A DNA stretch of 51,673 nt from Streptomyces spiralis. Its GTDB lineage: Bacteria > Actinomycetota > Actinomycetes > Streptomycetales > Streptomycetaceae. How positions within the stretch are numbered: position 1 is the first letter of the stretch; the number at the start of each line of letters is the position of its first letter. Location of the stretch: contig NZ_BNBC01000018.1 in the NCBI RefSeq assembly GCF_014654675.1, positions 114,524 through 166,196 on the forward strand, in the 5' to 3' direction. The notes beneath the pieces were generated by a model that saw only the letters and a program-made list of their open reading frames with translations, was not told the origin of the DNA and searched no databases. A program made the translations under genes and the position numbers. Positions 33,987 to 41,300 of the stretch are shown piece by piece.

Positions 33987-34018
33987 TACGGAGGGTGCGC
34001 GTACGGATACGGAAGGTG
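33987..34018. promoter_or_regulatory. Direct repeat TACGGARGGTG in the divergent region
   Basis: TACGGAGGGTG (33987-33997) and TACGGAAGGTG (34008-34018) are spaced 21 bp, i.e. two helical turns, on one DNA face. Further GTACGG cores lie between and after them. They are a likely binding site for the adjacent WhiJ-like XRE regulator (inference). Confidence 0.45.
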
Positions 34019-34086
34019 TCCCGTACGGGGCGTCGGCCGTGACTTGGTGGGCGCGCGGGACGGCAGCGTGGATGTCGGGGGTGGCG

Positions 34087-34938
34087 ATGGCGGAGTCGCA
34101 GGAGACGTACGACGACGGTGAGCAGGCCGGCGATCTGAACCGGGCGATCGGCAAGCAGGTCAAGCTCCTTCGGGAGCGGGCGGGGTTCACGCAGAAGGAG
34201 CTGGGGGACCGGCTCGGATACAGCGAGGACCTGGTCTCGTCACTGGAACGGGGGAGACGGACACCGCAACGGGAGTTCCTGTCGGCGGCGGACGAACTGT
34301 TGAGCGCCGGTGGGCTGCTGAAGGCGACCATCGAGGATGTGGAGAAGGCCAAGGCGAAGGCGAGAGTTCGGCATCCGGCCTGGTTCAGGGACTATGCGCG
34401 TCTGGAGCGCGAGGCGGTCGAGATCAACTTCTACAACAATCACGACGTCCCTGGTCTTCTGCAGACCGAGCGGCGAACCCGGGCACTGTACGAGATGCGC
34501 AAGCCTCTGCTGGACGAGGAGACCATCGAGCAGCGGGTCGCCGCCCGGATGGACAGGCAGGAGATTCTGACCGGCTGGCCATCGCCCTTGGTCACGGCCG
34601 TGATCGAGGAGGTCGTCTTGCGGCGCCCGCTCGGTGGACCGGAGGCGCACAGGGAGCAACTCGAACAGCTACTCAAGCTCGGTCGGCTACGCAACGTAGA
34701 ACTACAGGTGATGCCGACAAACCGCAGTGAACACGCGGGCATGGGCGGACCGTTCGTACTCCTCACACCGAGAGGCAAAGTCCAGCTGGGATACACCGAG
34801 GCGCAGAACTCCAGCCGACTGATCACGGACCACGAAGAAGTACGTATCCTGGCCGCACGGTACGGCAGCATCAGGGCCCAAGCGCTCACCATGCGGGAGT
34901 CCCTGGCCCTGATCGAGGACTTGCTGGGGGAACGATGA
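34087..34938 (+). CDS. XRE-family regulator with DUF5753 (WhiJ-like)
   Basis: 283 residues from ATG 34087, with GGGGG 5 nt upstream; GTG 34039 and ATG 34072 are possible earlier starts. The HTH is VKLLRERAGFTQKELGDRLGYSEDLVSSLERGRRTP (near 20-60). DUF5753 follows from about 100 with FYNNHDVPGLLQTERRTRALY, the family signature, and ends RESLALIEDLL. WhiJ-type proteins act with a small DUF397 protein, the next gene, which overlaps its stop (ATGA), and often with a GHKL ATPase like the divergent gene. Confidence 0.93.
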   Translation: MAESQETYDDGEQAGDLNRAIGKQVKLLRERAGFTQKELGDRLGYSEDLVSSLERGRRTPQREFLSAADELLSAGGLLKATIEDVEKAKAKARVRHPAWFRDYARLEREAVEINFYNNHDVPGLLQTERRTRALYEMRKPLLDEETIEQRVAARMDRQEILTGWPSPLVTAVIEEVVLRRPLGGPEAHREQLEQLLKLGRLRNVELQVMPTNRSEHAGMGGPFVLLTPRGKVQLGYTEAQNSSRLITDHEEVRILAARYGSIRAQALTMRESLALIEDLLGER

Positions 34939-35135
34939 GCACCGATGAACCCGCGCGACTCGTCTGGTTCAAGAGCAGCTACAGCGGCAACGAGGGCGGC
35001 GAATGCCTGGAGGCCGCCTTCGATCCCGCCACCGTCCACATCCGCGACTCGAAGGCCCCAGCCCGCGCCCAACTCGCTTTCCACCTCCCGCAGTGGACCG
35101 CGTTCGTGCGGTACGCGGGGGCGGCCGAAGGCTGA
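34935..35135 (+). CDS. DUF397 protein, partner of the WhiJ-like regulator
   Basis: 66 residues with the full DUF397 pattern: LVWFKSSYSGNEGGECLEAAF, VHIRDSKAP, LAFHLPQWTAFVRYAG. Members modulate the linked XRE-DUF5753 regulator, by analogy with toxin-antitoxin-like pairing proposed for the family. ATG 34935 overlaps the upstream stop, so the two are made together. Confidence 0.95.
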   Translation: MSTDEPARLVWFKSSYSGNEGGECLEAAFDPATVHIRDSKAPARAQLAFHLPQWTAFVRYAGAAEG

Positions 35136-35408
35136 GCACGCGCGCCCTGGAGATCCGGTCCCGTTTGACCTCCGCGCTCCGCTCCGTGGGCACTACGTTT
35201 ACTTGTGTGTGGTGTGTCGCATTGCGTCGCTTGTCAGGCAGCCGGGATGTGAACGCTGGTGTGGCCGGCTTTTTGCCGAGGCTCCGCCACCGTCACGGCG
35301 CACAACACCAGCAAGGTCGCCGGCTCCGGCGCAGGGGCTGCTGAGCCCCGGTGACCCGCTGGGCGGCACGCCCCTGGGACGACGTACCTGTGGCCCACAC
35401 GATCAGTG

Positions 35409-35790
35409 TCAGGTGGCGGAAGCCACCCGCCACTGCGCGGTGACGCATCCCTCTTCCATGTCCCACCACTCCTCGGCTACGCCGTGGCTGAGCAGCCTCT
35501 GCACTTTGGCGAGGTCGGCAGTGGGCGGGACGTCCAGGGCGACCATGCCGAAACGCTCTACGCCCTCACCGTCGACGTCGAGTGCTTGAAACGCGTTAAT
35601 CACGCTCTGCCGTGCGGCTCCCGAGCCGCCGTCACGGAACACGATGAGGCGGGTAGCGCAGTTCTCCGAACGCTGAACCACCTCGCGGGCCCATCGCACG
35701 CTGTCCTCGTCGGGCTCAGGCGATGCCCCGGACGAACCAGGGGATGTTGTCGAGCTGCGCCGTGCCGTCACCCTGGTGATTCGGCCCGAA
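35409..35790 (-). pseudogene. DUF4265 protein remnant, frameshifted by internal deletion
   Basis: The C-terminal half of DUF4265 is intact in one frame: EPDEDSVRWAREVVQRS, FGMVALDVPPTADLAKVQ, EEWWDMEEGCV. The N-terminal motif GTAQLDNIPWFVRGIA lies immediately upstream in another frame and ends at a TGA (35718-35716). In full-length relatives these segments are joined by about seven residues, so a deletion of about 20 nt removed the link and shifted the frame. Sequence further upstream is not recognisable. Function of the family is unknown. Confidence 0.7.
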
Positions 35791-36046
35791 CGATCGGGGG
35801 CCCCTGGCATCGCGTCCAGGGGCCCCTTGTTGGTGCTGTCCGGCAACGTGCTTCGGCGGCTTGGGCGCGCTACACGGCCGTTAAGGGTTCTGTGTCTGTT
35901 CGTTCACTGTAGTAAGCGCAGTGAACATGCGCGTTCGAGGGAGAAGAATCGCTGCCGGTACTAAGGGTGAACGCGCCCGGGTTGTGGCTCCCCGAGGTGG
36001 CGAATAGCCTGGTCGGAGGGGGTCGGTTCGATCGAAGGGGCCGCCC

Positions 36047-36451
36047 ATGAGTAAGTACAGAAACCGTGCCTGGCGCGCGATGGGAGTCATCACCACACTC
36101 GCCACGGCCGCCGCGATAGGCTTCGTCGCTCCGGCTCAGGCTCAGTCCACCGCTCAGCTCCATGCGTACGTTGGTGACGGCTGGGGTGGTGGAACCATCA
36201 CCAGCAGCCCTGCCGGGATCAACTGCCACATTTCAGCGTGGGATCCGTACGCCGGTGACCCGGCGCCGAACCCGACCGGCACCTGCACTGCGAGCTTCTC
36301 GGTTGGGACGACGGTCCACTTCACCGCTACAGCTGACGCTGGTTCATACGTCAATATCCCTCCCAACCCAAATCCCGTGACTATACGGACCGGCTATAAC
36401 TACACGGGGGTCGTGTTCTGTCCGAACGACGGCCTCTGCTCGGCAGGCTAG
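36047..36451 (+). CDS. Small secreted protein with InlB-B-like repeat
   Basis: 134 residues. Signal peptide at about 1-33 (RAMGVITTLATAAAIGFVAPAQAQ). The mature part GGGTITSSPAGINC ... TGTCTASFSVGTTVHFTATADAGSYV matches the beta-rich divergent InlB B-repeat pattern (strand, SSPAGINC, C-ASF--GT-V-LTA). Four Cys likely form two disulfides. Role unknown; such domains occur in cell-surface proteins. Start ATG 36047 has GGGG and GGCC nearby but no classical ribosome site. Confidence 0.75.
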   Translation: MSKYRNRAWRAMGVITTLATAAAIGFVAPAQAQSTAQLHAYVGDGWGGGTITSSPAGINCHISAWDPYAGDPAPNPTGTCTASFSVGTTVHFTATADAGSYVNIPPNPNPVTIRTGYNYTGVVFCPNDGLCSAG

Positions 36452-36755
36452 GTGCCCGTTGAAGTTCGATGTCTGGCCACGCTGCCCCGCCATCTGAAGT
36501 GGTCCGGCGCCGCCCTGCCAAGTCGGGCACGGGAGTCAGTCTCTCGAACAAGGGCAGGCCCGTTGCGGGATGGACAAGCCTGCCCGTACACATCGGCGCA
36601 GGTGGATGGGCAACTTCCTGCGCGTGTGCTCGGGCTTGAGCCCGCAGCTCCAGAGAGCATGGTCACAGCGTGGTCGGCACCATCCGGGGGCGGCCGAACT
36701 GAGCTGCGGCGCACGCCCTGCGGTCTTGTGGCCGGATCCCGTTTGCTGAGCTTCT
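36452..36755. other. Non-coding stretch before transposase debris
   Basis: About 300 bp with no supportable gene on either strand, and no strong hairpin apart from short local inverted repeats. Base composition is lower in GC than in the first 24 kb. Probably decayed insertion-sequence DNA. Confidence 0.35.
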
Positions 36756-36821
36756 TCAGCGTTGCCGCTCCAGGGTGAGGATGGCTTTGGCGATTGACGT
36801 CATGCGGTTTGGGCTGCACCT
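36756..36821 (-). pseudogene. Transposase C-terminal fragment
   Basis: Minus-strand residues CSPNRMTSIAKAILTLERQR followed by a stop look like the C-terminal tail of an IS5/IS4-type DDE transposase from Streptomyces. Only the last 20 or so codons remain; upstream the frame runs into the truncated NERD gene. The junction suggests the element inserted in, and helped destroy, that gene. Confidence 0.4.
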
Positions 36822-37163
36822 CACGGGAACCCGGCGCCCTACGCACGCAAGAGCCGGGCGGAGGCCAAGCGGGTCGCCCGAGTGCTTGAGCGGTATTGCG
36901 ACTTCCCGGTACCGGTGGAGCCGGTGCTCGTCTTCGCGGGTGTCACCGAGCTGAAGGTGGTCGCTGCGCAGCTCCATGTCCGGGTGCACCAGGAGCGCCA
37001 GGTATCGGCACTCGCTCCGCTCTCAGGCGTTCTCACTGCCGACCAGTTGGAGCAGGTGTACAGCGTTGCTCGCCATCGCCAGGCTTGGAACCAAGCCCGA
37101 GCCGGGCATCCCGATGGGGTGGGCCGTTCCCACTGGAGCCATGGGCGGCCCCGCACGACCTGA
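36798..37163 (+). pseudogene. 5'-truncated NERD domain gene
   Basis: The frame is open from just after TGA at 36795. It encodes NPAPYARKSRAEAKRVARVLERY, VEPVLVFAGVTELKVV, ERQVSALAPLSGVLTADQLEQVYSVARHRQAW, the C-terminal half of a NERD protein (compare the LKPADVEALYAMARDRHTW end of the protein at 19377). There is no start codon at the domain boundary, and the N-terminal catalytic half is missing, replaced by transposase debris. Confidence 0.65.
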
Positions 37164-37225
37164 GCGTCCGTCTCCGGCGTATTGTTCCGTCGCCTTCTTC
37201 CCTTCCCCTCCGCAGAGGAGCGCCG

Positions 37226-37633
37226 GTGCGCAGGGCTGCTTGCATCGCCCTCGGTCTGATCCTCATCGTCGAGGCTCTCTGGCTGTTCGTTCTGCTCGCC
37301 GGGATCACAGTTGTCGCCGTGGCCTTCCCCCGCGAACCTGACCGCCCCGGCACTACGTGGACGACCTATGTCTCCTTCGCTCTGGCCATGCTCTGGGTCG
37401 TCGCATGTCTTTGGGGCTCTCTCCGGTCCTTCGCCCGTGCGTACCGCCGGCCGATCGCGACCTGGTCCCGGGGCTTCCTTTTCCTCGCTCTCGGCCACCT
37501 CGCTGTCACTGTCCTGATCGCGATCGACGGCTTCCCGCTCGTGGCCCTCGGTGAACTTGCGTGCGTGCCTCTTGTCCTCCTGGCGGCCCGTCCCTCGCGC
37601 TCCCGCCCCTCGACGCCTACCAGCAGCCGGTAG
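37226..37633 (+). CDS. Small multi-pass membrane protein, unknown
   Basis: 135 residues from GTG 37226, with GAGGAG 6-7 nt upstream. Four hydrophobic segments are visible: CIALGLILIVEALWLFVLLAG, WTTYVSFALAMLWVVACLWGS, GFLFLALGHLAVTVLIAI and ALGELACVPLVLLAA, with a Ser/Arg/Pro tail. It resembles unnamed integral membrane proteins of actinomycetes. It is followed by a bidirectional terminator at 37767. Confidence 0.7.
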   Translation: MRRAACIALGLILIVEALWLFVLLAGITVVAVAFPREPDRPGTTWTTYVSFALAMLWVVACLWGSLRSFARAYRRPIATWSRGFLFLALGHLAVTVLIAIDGFPLVALGELACVPLVLLAARPSRSRPSTPTSSR

Positions 37634-37766
37634 TTATTTAGGACACTGAGGTGCTGTGGACCGACCGTCCAGCGATGTCGTGGCTTTCTGGGGCTCACCT
37701 GCGGTAACGCTCCAAGATCCCGCCCACGCCTTGTCCACAGCTCCCGACATGCGGCTGCGCAAACGT

Positions 37767-37808
37767 AAAGACCCCGCACTCAGCGCTTTCGCTGGTGGCG
37801 GGGTCTTT
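37767..37808. terminator. Strong bidirectional intrinsic terminator
   Basis: AAAGACCCCGC (37767-37777) pairs perfectly with GCGGGGTCTTT (37798-37808). A second small hairpin, CAGCG-CTTT-CGCTG, lies inside the loop. A T-run follows on the plus strand and the complement gives one on the minus strand. It ends the membrane-protein gene and, on the other strand, sits just past the tRNA remnant. Confidence 0.9.
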
Positions 37809-37823
37809 TGGCACCTTCTTCGA

Positions 37824-37880
37824 GGTGCCCCCGGCAGGATTCCAACCTGCGCACACGGCTCCGGAGGCCCCGTGCGGCTC
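37824..37880 (-). pseudogene. 3' half of tRNA-Arg(CCG), probable attachment-site remnant
   Basis: Minus strand: a 7-nt loop CTCCGGA with anticodon CCG in a partly mismatched stem, then a perfect T stem GCAGG/CCTGC with loop TTGGAAT instead of TTCGAAT, and the acceptor half CGGGGGCACC. The matching 5' acceptor (GCCCCCG) and D arm are absent upstream. It is therefore not a working tRNA. A 3' tRNA half next to a terminator is the classic scar left by tRNA-targeting integrases. Confidence 0.75.
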
Positions 37881-38334
37881 ACAGGTTCCAGCAGCTCAGG
37901 AGCTTAGATGTCGCCCCCTAGCCACTCCAGTCCACGAATAGGCCACGTCTTGCGCGAAGCCGCTACGGCCTCGGGAAGCTCTGCTTCAGTCGCTGACGGA
38001 CGGCGTCGGCTGCAGCTCCGCGGCTTGGGCTGATCTCTGTTCGGCGGACCGGGCCGACCTAGGAAGCCGAGGGGTCCGTCGGCAGGTCCGGTGCCCGCAC
38101 CAAGGTGTCACCTCGGAAGCGGTCAGGGACTGGCACCCAAGGTGGTGATTCGCTAGTCCGTTGGCCTGGGATAGCAGTTTCGAGGCTCCCGACCGACGCC
38201 TCCGACGTCGTTTGTTTTCATGCTTGACGAGTTCCTCCGACGTGCCCCGCTTGTGGCGGCCAGCTTCTGGCCGGGTGGGGCACGTGACTACCTCAGCATG
38301 CACGAGGTGCTTGTCGTCTGCGGCTTTACACTGG
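37881..38334. other. Gap between the tRNA remnant and the defence-like operon
   Basis: About 450 bp without a supportable gene. If 37824-37880 is an attachment site, an integrase gene would be expected near here, but I cannot read one on either strand. The region may be the decayed end of the element. Confidence 0.4.
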
Positions 38335-41300
38335 TCATTGGCCCGCCTCGCCGCTCCACAGAGACGTTACAGAGCGGACATCCTGCAGGGTTGCATAGAA
38401 TGCCTGCAGCCGTTCGGTGATGCCGCCATGGTCGAACAAGAGGTCCCCCCGGTCACGAAGTGACTCCGCGCCGCCGCGGCCGAGGATGGTGGTGCTGTCT
38501 ACGGCGGACTGCACCTTTAGGGCAACGCGGGCGGTCAGATTTGCTTTGATGTCTCCTGTAATCACCTGGACGCTGGGGCGCTGAGTAGCCAGGACCAGAT
38601 AGATGCCAAAGGCTCGGGTCAGCTGCCCGAATCTCTGGATCAGGTTCATGAACGACTGGCGGTCGCGCCGCTCCAGGCTGGCTGCCAGATCGGCGAACTC
38701 GTCGACCAGGATCACCATTTGAGGTAGTTCCTCAACGGAGTGCCCCATCTCGTAGAATTCCAGAGCGCTAGTGGCCCCGACATCCTTCAGCTTGGCGCGC
38801 CGCCAGGAGACTTCTCGCTCAAGCGTTTCTGTGAGTACGGTGATGGACTCAGCGGGGTCGGTGACGATACGCCGGTCAGTCAGGTGGGGGAGGTCCTCAA
38901 AAGGCATGAAGTCGACCTGTTTGGGGTCGATGATCAGAACCTGCAATTGGCGCGGACTGCGTACGCGTGCCAGGCAGCAGAGCAGGCCGCGCAACAGGAC
39001 ACTCTTACCCGAACCGGTCGCGCCGGCCACCAATAGATGGGGCAGTCGCGCCAAGTCTGCGACCCGGACCTCTCCGCTGGGCGCTACACCAAGAAGGAAT
39101 GGCAGTGCGCCGAGGTCGTCCACGTCCTGCAGCTTGTACAGGGAGTCAGCGAGAGGCACTACGACCCGTTCGCGGCGAGGAACGTCCACGGTCAAGTAAT
39201 AGGGTTCTTGGTCGACGAGAACACCTTCCGCCACACCGATCTCGCGACCTAGGTCCAGGGCTTTGTTGCGTACACCGGCGATGGTCTGCTTGCCGAGGAG
39301 CCGCGTGCGGTAGCGGATGACTGAAGGGCCGACCTGGGCCGCAGCGGTATCGAATGGGGCGAGGTTCAATTCATATTTGGCGGCTGCCTCATCCAGTTCG
39401 GCGGCTTTAGCAGCAACCTCGCGGGCCAAGCTCTCTGAGATGCCATCAGTTCGGAAGTTCTCCTCCGGAAATGCTGGGGGAGTGCCCATTTCACCCCCGG
39501 CATTGGCGCCGTCTGCCCCATCCCTGCCGCCACCGGGGGGCGGGCCGTCATCCTCGGGCTCCGCCATGGCCGCTGGTGGAGGTTCGTCCGCTGGCGGGAA
39601 CGAGACCCTCGCCCACCCCTGCGGTTGGGGGAGCGGTTCTCCTTGCGCGAGCCGTTGCAGCGCAGGTGCTCCCAAGCGCACGTAGCCCATCGGGGAGGTG
39701 CCGTTACCTGGCAGACTCTGGCGGTGCGCCATGCGCGGGCTGTCCAGCTCAAGGCTGATGACGTCTCCGTGAAGCCGGTCGGTTGCCGCGGTGAATGACA
39801 GCATCAGGTCGAACTCACCCGCGGCGACCGCAGTGGCGATCTTTTCCACCGCGGCCGGGTCAAGTCCTGGCAAACCGAAGCTGGCGTTGCGCGCGGCCCC
39901 GGTGCGGATAAATTCCGCGAGGTCGCGTGACCGGAAAGGCCTGGAGAAACTGGCGCGGTTGTAGATCTCATCGAGCCATGCACGTGTTGCTTCAATTTCG
40001 CCGCGCGCTATACCCAGGTCAGGACGTCCCTCGCTGGTGAACTTAACCTCGATGAGGCGGGTGTGGAGCTGGAGACGGCCGTTGCCGTTGTCGCTGATGC
40101 GCAGGTACAGCAGATCGTCGCAGAGACGCATCGAGGGCCGTTTCACACCGCTGGCCTGCAGCAACCGGAAAAGCTCTTCCAAGGAGAGGAGCACTCCACC
40201 CAGATCCCCAGAGGACTTCGTTGGGGTGAAGGCGCGGTCCAGGTCTCGGAGGGCGGCGATGGCAGCGAGTAGGCCCACCCGCTCACGAACCTTGTTCACA
40301 GGCAGCGACAGCAGATCCATATTCCAGCGGCCGCTTACGGCATTCCCGAGGTCCAGCAATCCCGGCAATGCGCTGCGCATGAGTTCGGCTGCCGGGGCGA
40401 ACGCGCGCGTGAGTGCCGTACGGTAAGGCTCTACGCGCTCGGTCACTGTGATGCTGTCCAGCCCCGACTGCCAGTAGCTGCTGCGGTCGTCGAAGTCGAC
40501 AATGCTCGGGGCATGGCCAGGCGCTGGGGCAAAGGCCTCGGGGCCGAGGAGACGGTCGGCGTGGGTTGTCCACACACTGTTGGCGTAGACAGCATCCATG
40601 GCGCCGGGTTCGATGACCGTGGTGGTGACCTGCGTGGCCGCAGGTGCGAGACGGCCGCGCGGCTGACCGCCGACAAGCTCGAGGGTACGAGTTAGAAGCG
40701 GCGCGAGTGGACCGCTACCAGGGGCTACGAATAGTCCGGAAGCGAACGCCTTCTCGTTGGCGCCGATACGGGCGGTACGGCCTGGCGCCGCGGCCAGTCC
40801 GCTTACCCAGGCGGTGGGGGCGCGTTCGCCCAGATCGGCCGACCGTGGCTCGCGCTGAGCTGGGGAGCGGAAGACAAACGAAAGATGGGCGAAGGAAGGC
40901 TCCTGCTCTCCAGGCGCGCACGTCAGGCTGATACGGCTGCGCACGAGCTTGTCGACGTCTGCGTCGTTGTCTGGAGCGACGAGCTTGGCCATCTGCTCGG
41001 GCACGCGTCCGTCACCTGCGTAAACAGTGACATCCAGGCCGGGCCTTACCTGCTCCGCTCCCGGGCGGTGTTCGGCGGCGTAGAAGGCGCGCAGGGCGTC
41101 GGCGGCGCTGCCACCGTCGCCGGGCTCGTGGAGAGCAACAGCCAGGCGTTGGCGTGGGTCCTTGTAGTCGTCAAAGACGGCCAGGAACTTCTCCAAGCGG
41201 CGGGTGATGGTGCGCGGGTCACCCCCGCCCAGGGCGAGGGAGGAGCCCAGCGGCCGGTAACGGCGCCATAGTCGTGGAGAGCGGGGGTCAACCTCCCACC

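Noticed and set aside
37824..37900. Functional tRNA gene
   Set aside because: No 5' acceptor strand or D arm, mismatched anticodon stem and altered T loop; annotated as a remnant instead.
19274..38050. 12-mer GTTCGGCGGACC at 19274, 24165 and 38039
   Set aside because: Three scattered copies in GC-rich DNA with no common context; likely chance.
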